Positions 5,510 to 13,265 of a DNA stretch of 13,265 bases are shown in pieces. The position numbers and the translations under genes are program-made. Numbering within the stretch: position 1 is the first letter of the stretch; each line of letters begins with the position of its first letter. The stretch covers positions 1 through 13,265 of the forward strand of contig DATFMX010000093.1 of the NCBI GenBank assembly GCA_035266685.1, in the 5' to 3' direction. Under the pieces are notes generated by a model. It did not search any database and was not told the DNA's origin. It was given only the letters and a program-made list of their open reading frames with translations. The stretch comes from VRUE01 sp035266685. GTDB lineage: Bacteria > Actinomycetota > Thermoleophilia > Solirubrobacterales > 70-9.

Positions 5510-7027
5510 TCAGCTCTTGGCGATCTCGAGCCGGATCTCCTTGCCCTTCAGCTTCGTCCCGTCGAGGAATTCGACCGTGCGGTCGGCCTGCTCGGGGTCG
5601 ACCTCGACGAAGGAGAAGCGGTGCAGGACGCGCACGTCGTGGATCGCCTCCTCGGGCAGCACGGCGCCCTCGCGCAGCGCCCAGCGCAGGTCCTCCTCGT
5701 CGATGCCGCTGCGTTCGCCGCGGTTGACGAAGAGCTTCACCGCCTTGCCGTTGGCGGACTTCTCGCCGGGCTCCTCGGGCTCCTTGGCCTGCTCGGGCTC
5801 CTTGGCCTCGCCGCCCGCTTCCGCCGACTTGGCGGGCTCCGCCGCCTTGGCGGGCTCTTTCTCTTTCGGCTTGGCCCGCTCGCGGCGGCGTGGCCGCGGC
5901 GCGTGTTCGATCCGCTCCTCGGGACTCTCCCACTCGCCGATCGAGGTTTTCACGTCGCGCTCGATCCGCCCGATCTCGTCGCGCTGGGCGGGCGTGACGA
6001 AGGTGATCGCGCGGCCGGTTCGGCCGACCCGGCCGGTGCGGCCGATGCGGTGGACGTAGACCTCCGAGGAAGCCGGCACGTCGTAGTTGATCACGTGGGT
6101 GACATGCTCGATGTCGAGTCCGCGGGCGGCGATGTCGGTCGCCACCAGCAGCCGCACCCGGTGGTCCTTGAACGAGATCATCACGCCGTCGCGGGCGCCC
6201 TGGCTCATGTCGCCATGCAGCGCCTTCACGTTGAGGCCTTTGTCCTTCAGCGTCTTCTCCAGCTTCGAGGCGCCGATTTTGGTCCGGCAGAAGATGATCG
6301 CCTGCTCGGGTTCCTCGGTCTTCAGCAGCTCGACCAGGCGACCCGCCTTCTCCTTCGCCCCGACCTCGACGAAGGCCTGCTCGATCGCATCGACCGTGAG
6401 CTTCTTCGGCGTGATTTTGATCGTCTGCGGGTCATACATGTAGCTCTCGGCGAGGTGTTTGATCGGCGGCGGCATGGTCGCCGAGAAGAGCGCCGTCTGG
6501 CGCCCGCTCGGGCACATCCGCAGGATCTTCTCGACGTCCTCGATGAAGCCCAGGTCGAGCATCTCGTCGGCCTCGTCGAGGACGACGTAGCGGGCCGCGG
6601 TGAGGACCAGCGAGCGGCGCGACATCAGGTCCATCATCCGGCCGACCGTGGCGACGACCACGTGGGCGCCGGCGCGCAGCTGCGACTGCTGCGATTTGAT
6701 CGGGGCGCCGCCGAAGACGGCGACGATCTCGATGTCGAGGTGCTCGGCGTAGGAGCGCAGCGCCTGCGTCACCTGGATGCAGAGCTCGCGCGTCGGCGTC
6801 ATCACGATCGCCTGCACCTCGTCGTCAGCCGGGTCGATGTACTGGAGCAGCGGCAGGCCGAAGGCGGCCGTCTTGCCGGTCCCCGTCTGCGCCTGGCCGA
6901 TCACATCGTGGCCGGCGAGCAGCTCGGGGATCGCGCGCTCCTGGATCGGGCTGGGCTCCTCGTAGCCGAGCTCGTCCAGCGCCTGCTGGATCTCCGGCGC
7001 CAGGCCCAGGTCGTTGAAGGCGCTCAC
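5510..7027 (-). CDS. deaD: DEAD-box ATP-dependent RNA helicase (CsdA/DeaD-like)
   Basis: The 505-residue protein unwinds RNA duplexes in ribosome assembly or mRNA turnover (family knowledge). It has the Q motif (F4, Q29), P-loop AQTGTGKT (46-53), motif Ia PTREL (79-82 region), DEAD (151-154) and SAT (182-184). The second RecA domain ends with HRIGRTGRVGR (about 326-336). A charged Lys/Glu/Ala/Pro linker spans about 376-428, and residues 429-505 form a DbpA-type RNA-binding domain (KLFVNRGERSG, FSFVEVDP). Motif Ib reads ATVGR where the family usually has TPGR. The start is GTG at 7025-7027 with only a weak ribosome site, 7 bp after the oxidoreductase stop, so coupling to that gene is likely. 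The symbol is by similarity; the enzyme could equally be called a CshA or DbpA relative. Confidence 0.93.
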   Translation of the reverse strand: MSAFNDLGLAPEIQQALDELGYEEPSPIQERAIPELLAGHDVIGQAQTGTGKTAAFGLPLLQYIDPADDEVQAIVMTPTRELCIQVTQALRSYAEHLDIEIVAVFGGAPIKSQQSQLRAGAHVVVATVGRMMDLMSRRSLVLTAARYVVLDEADEMLDLGFIEDVEKILRMCPSGRQTALFSATMPPPIKHLAESYMYDPQTIKITPKKLTVDAIEQAFVEVGAKEKAGRLVELLKTEEPEQAIIFCRTKIGASKLEKTLKDKGLNVKALHGDMSQGARDGVMISFKDHRVRLLVATDIAARGLDIEHVTHVINYDVPASSEVYVHRIGRTGRVGRTGRAITFVTPAQRDEIGRIERDVKTSIGEWESPEERIEHAPRPRRRERAKPKEKEPAKAAEPAKSAEAGGEAKEPEQAKEPEEPGEKSANGKAVKLFVNRGERSGIDEEDLRWALREGAVLPEEAIHDVRVLHRFSFVEVDPEQADRTVEFLDGTKLKGKEIRLEIAKS

Positions 7028-7034
7028 AAGGCGC

Positions 7035-7985
7035 TCACTTCGACGGGTCCAAGAGGAGCTTGCCGCTGGTGCGGCGGGCGATCAGGTCCTCGTGCGCGCG
7101 CGGCGCCTCGGAGAGCGGGTAGACCTCGCCGACGTTGACCTCGAGCTCGCCGGCGGCGACCAGCTCGAACAGCTCGGCGATCATCGGCCCGACCTCGGCC
7201 GGGCGCATCAGCAGGTGGACGAGCCAGAAGCCGATCACGGCCTTGGTCCCGCGCAGCAGAGCGGCGGTCGAGACGTCGCGCTGTTCGCGCGAGGCGATGC
7301 CGAAGACGACCATGCGGCCGAACGGCGCCAGCACGCCGAACTCGGCGTCGAAGGCCTCGCCGCCGCTCATATGGAGAACCGCGTCGACCCGCTTGCCGTC
7401 GTTGGCCTCGCGGATCGCCTCTCCCAGGTTCTCCGCCCGCGAATCGACGCTCGCGTCGGCGCCCAGCCGCTCGACCAGGGCGCGCTTCTCCTCGCTCGAG
7501 GCGAGGCCGATGACCCGCGCCCCGGCGCGCTTGCCGAGCTGCACAGCGAGTGAGCCGGTGCCGCCCGCAGCCGCCTCGACCACCAGCGTCTCGCCCGGTT
7601 CGATCCGCGCGCAGCGCCGCACCAGCGCCATCGCGGTCAGCCCCTGCAGGAGCAGGGCGGCGGCCCGGTCGTCGTCGACCGCGTCGGGAACCGGGATCAG
7701 CATCGCGGCGGGAACGGCGACCCGCTCGGCGTAGGCGCCGGCGGAGAGGATCGCGGCGACCCGCTGCCCGTCCGGCGTGCGCCCGCTGATCTCCGCTCCC
7801 GGGATCAGCGGCAGCTGCTGCTCGGCGAGGTAGTCGTTGCGGGTCGCGTGCGTGTCGGCGAAGTTGATCCCGCCGCGCGCGACCTCGACCAGCACCTCGC
7901 CGTGGGCGGGCACCGGGTCCGGCACATCGTCCCGATAGCGAAGAACCTCGGGCCCGCCGAACTCGTCGATCTGGATAGCGCGCAT
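7035..7985 (-). CDS. Zinc-free NADPH:quinone oxidoreductase (MDR superfamily)
   Basis: The 316-residue protein has the medium-chain dehydrogenase/reductase layout. A GroES-like N-terminal half contains GGINFADTHATRNDYL, and a Rossmann half contains AAAGGTGSLAVQLGK at about residues 138-152 for NADPH. The catalytic and structural zinc cysteines of alcohol dehydrogenases are absent, which places it with quinone oxidoreductases (QOR, zeta-crystallin) and related enoyl reductases. The substrate cannot be told from sequence. A GTG at 7994 would add three residues (MAA) before the ATG I use at 7985. Neither has a good ribosome site. It precedes the helicase by 7 bp on the same strand, an operon by spacing but with no evident functional link. 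Confidence 0.88.
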   Translation of the reverse strand: MRAIQIDEFGGPEVLRYRDDVPDPVPAHGEVLVEVARGGINFADTHATRNDYLAEQQLPLIPGAEISGRTPDGQRVAAILSAGAYAERVAVPAAMLIPVPDAVDDDRAAALLLQGLTAMALVRRCARIEPGETLVVEAAAGGTGSLAVQLGKRAGARVIGLASSEEKRALVERLGADASVDSRAENLGEAIREANDGKRVDAVLHMSGGEAFDAEFGVLAPFGRMVVFGIASREQRDVSTAALLRGTKAVIGFWLVHLLMRPAEVGPMIAELFELVAAGELEVNVGEVYPLSEAPRAHEDLIARRTSGKLLLDPSK

Positions 7986-8033
7986 CGCCGCCACACTACT
8001 GACAACCGCTGCCCGGACGGTGCCGGGGGAGGC

Positions 8034-10061
8034 TCAGGGTTCCGGCAGCTGGCGGCCCAGCCACGGGGTCAGAGTGCGGGCGAAGGTGGCGCTCATGTGG
8101 TACGTGTTGCGGTAGACCAGCACGCGCCCCATCACGCTCGGGCAGCGGTGGCGCGGGCAGAGGATCTGGATCGGGTCGATCAGCTTCACGCCGGGGACCC
8201 GCTTGGCGCCGAAGAAGTCGTAGGAGTGCCAGCGCTTGCGGCGGCCGATGAAGGTGCATTTGCTCAGCTGGTGCAGGTTCTGGGAGACGCAGTCCGGCGG
8301 TTCGAACGGCGCCAGCGGCTGGTCGCGGATGACGACGACCCTGGCGCCATTGCGCTTCAGCTTGCGCAGCGTGCGGGCGAAGCCGGCGATCAGGAAGGGC
8401 TCGCTGCGCCGCCGGTCGAGTCGCTGCCCGTTGCGGACGATCTGGTAGCGGCCACCGGTCGAGTCGCTGATCACGATCATGTCGGGCCGCTCTTCGGTGA
8501 CGATGCGGCGCATCGAGTTGCGGCGCCAGACGTCACAGGCGCGTTCGTACTGCACATCGCCGACGACGCATCCGGCGCGCACCAGGCCGATCAATCGCCA
8601 GTGGCGCTGGTTGGCCAGCTTGATCAGCGGCGCAAACCACTGCAGGGTGTGCGAGTCGCCGAACGCGACGACGGTCTTCGGCGAGTTCTTGGCGCCGTAG
8701 ACGCAGGGCGGCGACTCGGTTTCGTCGTGCAGCAGGACGCAGCCGTCGTCCCAGAGGGCGCCCTTGTCGGAGGCGGCGCTGACGGGGTTGGGCCGCAGAG
8801 CGTCGACCCGCTGCAGATGCGGGTTTCGCGGCCCGATCGCCATCGCGCCGCGCGCCAGCTCGGGCGAGGCGGTCGGCACCGGCGGGTTCGACTCCTGCAG
8901 GCCGATCGCGAGGAAGACGGCGGCCAGCGTGCAGGTGGCGCCGAGGGCGAGCGCCCGTTTCGGCCGCCGCCCGAGGCTGCGCGAGTGGCGGAAGCGCTCC
9001 TCGATCGTGTGGTGGGTGAGCGCCGCCGGTCCCCATGAGGCGAGCGTGACGAGCACGAAGTCGATGCGCGAGAGATTCCAGAGCACGCCGGCGAAGACGA
9101 GGATTGGCCAGTGCCAGAGGTACCAGGCGTAGGAGATCTTGCCCAGATACTGCATCGGCGCGCGGCTGAGCAACGAGATCGGGCCGGAGACGGCGGCGGC
9201 GGTGCCGGCGACGATGATCGCCACGGTCGCCAAGGTCGGCAGCAGGGCCCGCCAGCCGGGATAGGGCGTGGCGCCGGTGAACAGAACCGTGGTGAGGACG
9301 AGGGTCGCCAGGCCGGCGCCGGCGAGCAGCGCCGAGACGCGCCGCGGCAGGTTGAGGCCGGCGGGCAGCGCCAGGGCGAGCACGCCGCCCATCGCCAGCT
9401 CCCACATCCGCGTCAGGGTCGAGAAGTAGGCGGCACGGGTGTGTTCGGGGGTGAAGCCGACGCTGTAGATGAGCGAGGCGACGCCGACCGGGACGACGAG
9501 CAGGGCGATCGTCCGCCGCATGCTCCAGCCGCGCCAGCGCGCCAGCCCGGCGCCGACCCCCAGGGTCAGCGGCCAGAGCAGGTAGAACTGCTCCTCGACC
9601 GAGAGCGACCAGTAGTGCTGCACGGGGCTGATCAGCTCGTTGTGGAAGGCGAAGTAGTCGACCGATTCGGCGATGAAGTGCCAGTTGACGACGTAGAGCG
9701 CGGCGCTGAGCACATCGCCGGAGACCTTCTGGTTCTGCAGCGGCGAGTAGAGCACGGCCGAGACGACGACGACGAAGGCGAGCACGGTTACCGCCAGCGG
9801 CAGCAGGCGCTTGGCGCGGCGCGCGTAGAAGCGGCTGATCGAGACGTCGCCGCGGCGGTCGAGCTCGGTCAGGATCAGGCCGGTGATCAGGAAGCCGGAG
9901 AGGACGTAGAAGACGTCGAGGCCGACGAAGCCGCCGGCGAAGCCCGGAATCTCGGCATGGCAGGCCAAGACCAGGACCAGCGCGAAGCCGCGCACGCCCT
10001 GGATGTCGAGGCGGAAGCCCTTGCGGGTCCGCGCTCCCGAGAGGGGACGATTCCTGCTCAC
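8034..10061 (-). CDS. OafA/YrhL-type membrane acyltransferase with C-terminal SGNH domain
   Basis: The 675-residue envelope protein (numbered from the GTG at 10061) starts with an acyltransferase-3 domain of about ten membrane segments. It contains the signature R24-x10-H35 and GGFVGLDVFYVLSGFLIT. After a linker, an SGNH hydrolase-like domain begins at VVAFGDSHTLQWF (G468-D469-S470-H471). The family O-acylates cell-surface polysaccharides, moving acyl groups across the membrane to the outer SGNH domain. The expected closing DxxH motif reads N652-T-Y-H655, so the usual Asp is Asn. Several cysteines in the outer domain (CVLL, PPCV, AGCVV, ERACD, PPDCV, LCPRHRC) suggest disulfides. A GTG at 10106 would add 15 residues but would leave only 17 bp to the divergent kinase gene. 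The substrate is unknown; the deacetylase fragment at the right edge is also a polysaccharide enzyme. Confidence 0.9.
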   Translation of the reverse strand: MSRNRPLSGARTRKGFRLDIQGVRGFALVLVLACHAEIPGFAGGFVGLDVFYVLSGFLITGLILTELDRRGDVSISRFYARRAKRLLPLAVTVLAFVVVVSAVLYSPLQNQKVSGDVLSAALYVVNWHFIAESVDYFAFHNELISPVQHYWSLSVEEQFYLLWPLTLGVGAGLARWRGWSMRRTIALLVVPVGVASLIYSVGFTPEHTRAAYFSTLTRMWELAMGGVLALALPAGLNLPRRVSALLAGAGLATLVLTTVLFTGATPYPGWRALLPTLATVAIIVAGTAAAVSGPISLLSRAPMQYLGKISYAWYLWHWPILVFAGVLWNLSRIDFVLVTLASWGPAALTHHTIEERFRHSRSLGRRPKRALALGATCTLAAVFLAIGLQESNPPVPTASPELARGAMAIGPRNPHLQRVDALRPNPVSAASDKGALWDDGCVLLHDETESPPCVYGAKNSPKTVVAFGDSHTLQWFAPLIKLANQRHWRLIGLVRAGCVVGDVQYERACDVWRRNSMRRIVTEERPDMIVISDSTGGRYQIVRNGQRLDRRRSEPFLIAGFARTLRKLKRNGARVVVIRDQPLAPFEPPDCVSQNLHQLSKCTFIGRRKRWHSYDFFGAKRVPGVKLIDPIQILCPRHRCPSVMGRVLVYRNTYHMSATFARTLTPWLGRQLPEP

Positions 10062-10111
10062 GGTCTTTACGATGCCCGGACTGCTTGCATTGAAACCACG
10101 TAACACGAAAT

Positions 10112-10120
10112 GAGGGAGAA
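10112..10120 (+). promoter_or_regulatory. Ribosome-binding site for the PfkB kinase GTG start
   Basis: The purine-rich run gagggagaa, with a GGGAG core at 10114-10118, ends just before the GTG at 10124 at normal spacing. It supports a GTG start, and no in-frame ATG competes. The 62-bp region 10062-10123 between the two divergent starts must hold both promoters, but no clear -35/-10 pair is visible. Confidence 0.65.
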
Positions 10121-10123
10121 GTT

Positions 10124-11047
<924 letters not shown>

Positions 11048-11084
11048 CGAGCCGCAACCCGCAAGCTGCGAGAATGGCGCCGCC

Positions 11085-12434
11085 ATGGCGAGCGATTCCC
11101 TGACCGTCACCGACAACCGCACCGGCAAAACGTACGAGCTGCCGATCGTGGACGGGACGGCGCGGGCGATGGACCTGCGCCAGATCAAGGTCGACGAGGG
11201 CGAATTCGGCATGCTGTCGTACGACCCGGCGTTCACCAACACGGCGGCGTGCCGCTCGGCGATCACCTTCATCGACGGCGAAGCGGGGATCCTCGAACAC
11301 CGCGGCTACTCGATCGAGCAGCTCAGCGAGCGCTCCAGCTTCCTCGAGGTCGCCTACCTGCTGATCTTCGGCGAGCTGCCGACCGGGCCGCAGCTCGACC
11401 GCTGGGTCTACGACATCACCCACCACACCTTCGTCCACGAGGACCTCAAGCACTTCTTCCAGGGCTTCCGCTACGACGCCCACCCGATGGGGATGCTGCT
11501 GGCGGGGGTCGGGGCGCTGTCGACCTTCTACCCGGACGCCAAGCACACCGAAGACCCCGAAGAGCGCTACATGGCGGCGGTGCGGCTGATCGCCAAGGTG
11601 CCGACCCTGGCCGCCTTCTCCTACCGCCACAACATGGGCCTGCCCTACGTCTACCCGGAAAACGACCTCAACTTCGCCGAGAACTTCCTCTCGATGATGT
11701 TCAAGAAGACCGAAGCCAAGCACGTGCCCAAGGAGGCGCTGTCCAAGGCCCTCGATGTGCTCTTCATCCTCCACGCCGACCACGAACAGAACTGCTCGAC
11801 CAACGCGGTGCGCGGCGTCGGCTCCTCCAACGTCGACCCCTACTCCGCCGTCGCGGCGGGCATCGCGGCGCTCTACGGGCCGCTGCACGGCGGCGCCAAC
11901 GAGGCGGTGCTGCGGATGCTGCGGCGGATCGGCTCGGTCGACAACATCCCGGGCTTCCTCGAGCGGGTGAAGAACCGCGAAGAGAAACTGATGGGCTTCG
12001 GCCACCGCGTGTACAAAAACTACGACCCGCGGGCGCGGATCATCCAGCAGCACATGGAGGAGGTCTTCGAGGCGACCGAGTACAACCCGGTGGTCGAGAT
12101 CGCCCGCGAGCTGGAGAAGCAGGCGCTCGCCGACGAGTACTTCACCTCGCGCAAGCTCTACCCCAACGTCGACTACTACTCGGGGATCATCTACGAGGCG
12201 CTGGAGATCCCGACCGAGATGTTCACGCTGCTGTTCGCGATCCCGCGCACGGCCGGCTGGGTCGCGCAGTGGATGGAGATGAAGGACGATCCGGAGCAGA
12301 AGATCGCCCGCCCGCGCCAGATCTACACCGGCCACCGCGAGCGCCAGTACGTCGCGCTCGACGATCGCGAGGGGCCGGAGAAAATCGTCGGCCCGCCGGC
12401 CCGCCGGCCGAAGCGCCAGCAGCGCGGCGCGTAG
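11085..12434 (+). CDS. gltA: Citrate synthase
   Basis: The 449-residue enzyme condenses oxaloacetate with acetyl-CoA to make citrate, the first step of the TCA cycle, in the cytoplasm. The three catalytic residues are present: H268 in GPLHGGANEAV, H307 in GFGHRVYKNYDPRA, and D363 in PNVDYYSG. The N-terminal DPAFTNTAACRSAITFIDG and RGYSIEQLSE match the hexameric bacterial type (GltA-like) rather than the short methylcitrate synthases. The last 30 or so residues (EGPEKIVGPPARRPKRQQ) are a basic tail. The ATG at 11085 has no strong ribosome site; an ATG at 11074 is out of frame. A 17-bp gap leads to the next small gene. A 2-methylcitrate synthase activity cannot be fully excluded. Confidence 0.95.
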   Translation: MASDSLTVTDNRTGKTYELPIVDGTARAMDLRQIKVDEGEFGMLSYDPAFTNTAACRSAITFIDGEAGILEHRGYSIEQLSERSSFLEVAYLLIFGELPTGPQLDRWVYDITHHTFVHEDLKHFFQGFRYDAHPMGMLLAGVGALSTFYPDAKHTEDPEERYMAAVRLIAKVPTLAAFSYRHNMGLPYVYPENDLNFAENFLSMMFKKTEAKHVPKEALSKALDVLFILHADHEQNCSTNAVRGVGSSNVDPYSAVAAGIAALYGPLHGGANEAVLRMLRRIGSVDNIPGFLERVKNREEKLMGFGHRVYKNYDPRARIIQQHMEEVFEATEYNPVVEIARELEKQALADEYFTSRKLYPNVDYYSGIIYEALEIPTEMFTLLFAIPRTAGWVAQWMEMKDDPEQKIARPRQIYTGHRERQYVALDDREGPEKIVGPPARRPKRQQRGA

Positions 12435-12451
12435 CGACGTACGCTGCGGCG

Positions 12452-12799
12452 ATGGCCGCCTGGAAGTTGACCGTCCGGCACGGATCGGACGTATCGCACA
12501 GCTCGTTCGAGGAGCTGGACGACGCCGTGGCGGCGATGCGGGAGCGGGCGCTGGCTATTCGGGCCGAGGGGCCGGCGAAGCCGGTCTCGGCGCTGCGCGA
12601 ATTCACCCCGGCGCAGCAGGTCCACGCTCGCATGCAGATCAGCGGCAGGGGACTGCTCCGCAAGCCGGTCGCCGGCGTCGATGTGCGCGGCGACGGGACG
12701 TTCATGCCCTTCCGCGGCGGCGTGCGGCGCGAAGAGCTCGACCCGACCGACTTCCCGACGCCGTTCGACGCGGTGCGAAAGACTCTCGAGACCGAATGA
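12452..12799 (+). CDS. Conserved hypothetical 115-residue protein
   Basis: The small soluble protein has no membrane segment, signal peptide or cysteine. It begins MAAWKLTVRHGSDVSHSSF and has an alpha-helical charged stretch at about residues 25-45 (ELDDAVAAMRERALAI). A Gly- and Phe-rich C-terminal part follows (DGTFMPFRGGVRREELDP). I do not recognise a named domain, but it resembles small uncharacterised proteins of actinobacteria. It starts 17 bp after the citrate synthase stop on the same strand, so it is probably the distal gene of the same transcript. No metabolic link to citrate synthase is apparent. A dyad at 12807-12831 follows its stop codon. Confidence 0.8.
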   Translation: MAAWKLTVRHGSDVSHSSFEELDDAVAAMRERALAIRAEGPAKPVSALREFTPAQQVHARMQISGRGLLRKPVAGVDVRGDGTFMPFRGGVRREELDPTDFPTPFDAVRKTLETE

Positions 12800-12806
12800 C
12801 TGGCGA

Positions 12807-12831
12807 GTTTCCCGTCCAGTGGACCGGAAAC
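12807..12831. promoter_or_regulatory. 25-bp near-perfect dyad between two small genes
   Basis: The stretch from gtttcc at 12807 to ggaaac at 12831 is a palindrome around G12819 with 11 of 12 pairs matching; the only mismatch is C12813 opposite C12825. It starts 7 bp after the stop of the 115-residue gene and ends 16 bp before the ATG at 12848. No T tract follows, so it is a poor intrinsic terminator. It could be an operator for the downstream gene, or an mRNA hairpin protecting the upstream transcript end. The symmetry is seen; the role is inferred. Confidence 0.55.
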
Positions 12832-12847
12832 CCGCCACACGATTCCA

Positions 12848-13153
12848 ATGAACGAGACCGAGATCCCCAAGGGCAGCTACGCGGCCGGGCGGCGGCTGAA
12901 GCTGCCGGCCGGCGCCGAAGCGCCCTACGTCGTCTTCGTCAACGGCGTCCAGCAGAGCGAGGGCGCCGACTACGAGGTCCGCGCCGGCGAGATCGTCTTC
13001 AGCCGCGAGATCGTCAAGGAGAAGGTCGGCACCGGCCGCTGGCTGGCGATGTACCTGGGCTTCTTCGGCACCTACCGCAAGAACGAGACGATCGACCTCC
13101 AGTTCGAGCGCAACGGCAAGACCGAGCTGCGCTCGGACCTGCCGGTCAGTTAG
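12848..13153 (+). CDS. Conserved hypothetical 101-residue protein
   Basis: The protein is predicted to be soluble and rich in beta strands: YVVFVNGVQQSEGADYEV, EIVFSREI, then a Trp/Tyr/Phe-rich segment GRWLAMYLGFFGTYRKNETI, and IDLQFERNGKTELRS at the end. The GRWLAMYLGFFGTY piece is hydrophobic but short and flanked by charges, so it looks like a buried strand or amphipathic element rather than a membrane helix. I recall similar small proteins in actinobacteria but no assigned function. The ATG at 12848 lacks a clear ribosome site. Its stop codon lies inside the tail of the converging gene (8-bp overlap). Confidence 0.8.
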   Translation: MNETEIPKGSYAAGRRLKLPAGAEAPYVVFVNGVQQSEGADYEVRAGEIVFSREIVKEKVGTGRWLAMYLGFFGTYRKNETIDLQFERNGKTELRSDLPVS

Positions 13154-13265
13154 GCCGCGAGGCGTCGAGCACGAGCTGGGGGACCGTGACCAGCTCGTAG
13201 CCGCGGTCGCGCAGGGTCTGGACGATCCCCGGCAGGGCGGCGACGGTCTCGGAACGGTCGCCGCC
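13146..13265 (-). CDS. Polysaccharide deacetylase (NodB-like), C-terminal 39 codons
   Basis: The minus-strand frame entering from the right edge reads GGDRSETVAALPGIVQTLRD, then RGYELVTVPQLVLDASRPN and a TGA at 13146-13148. A GGxRSxTVxALPxII...LRxxGYxxVTV ending is typical of the last helix and strand of NodB-type polysaccharide deacetylases and related carbohydrate esterases. These remove N- or O-acetyl groups from peptidoglycan or surface polysaccharide (family knowledge). The catalytic motifs lie outside the window, so activity cannot be judged. Its last codons overlap the converging 101-residue gene by 8 bp. Confidence 0.7.
   Translation of the reverse strand, partial: GGDRSETVAALPGIVQTLRDRGYELVTVPQLVLDASRPN

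Noticed and set aside
5621..7138. Plus-strand open frame of 505 codons opposite the helicase
   Set aside because: It mirrors the DEAD-box gene, whose motifs are all intact. Its translation is low-complexity with no recognisable domain.

Overview
The window is high-GC chromosomal DNA. It most likely comes from an actinobacterium of the class Thermoleophilia (Solirubrobacter/Conexibacter-like). That placement is inference. It rests on the GC-rich codon use and on a secreted decapeptide-repeat protein of the kind abundant in that class. It also rests on two small proteins (12452-12799 and 12848-13153) that resemble conserved actinobacterial hypotheticals. No rRNA, tRNA or CRISPR array was seen.

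Left part (1-1958): an accessory, decaying region. The left edge holds the first 30 codons of an IS1595-type transposase on the minus strand. Next is a plus-strand AAA-type ATPase with a DUF4143 C-terminus, preceded by a pair of 11-bp direct repeats. After it lies a gene broken in at least three places, whose pieces in different frames look like one helix-turn-helix (XRE-like) regulator.

Middle part (1909-7985): a minus-strand secreted protein built from eleven tandem decapeptides, with its own terminator; a minus-strand ACAD10/11-type phosphotransferase; then, head to head, a plus-strand membrane histidine kinase and a receiver-only response regulator that overlap by one base. Converging on these is a minus-strand pair, a zinc-free quinone oxidoreductase followed after 7 bp by a DEAD-box RNA helicase with a C-terminal RNA-binding domain.

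Right part (8034-13265): a minus-strand OafA-type membrane acyltransferase fused to an SGNH domain diverges from a plus-strand row. That row is a PfkB-family kinase, citrate synthase and two small uncharacterised proteins. A 25-bp dyad sits between the two small genes. The right edge holds the C-terminal 39 codons of a probable polysaccharide deacetylase, converging on the row.

Most of the window is housekeeping, envelope and signalling genes. I did not find a clearly new multi-gene system. The most interesting items are the repeat-stalk protein, the disrupted regulator beside the DUF4143 ATPase, the Asp-to-Asn change in the SGNH domain, and the dyad at 12807-12831.
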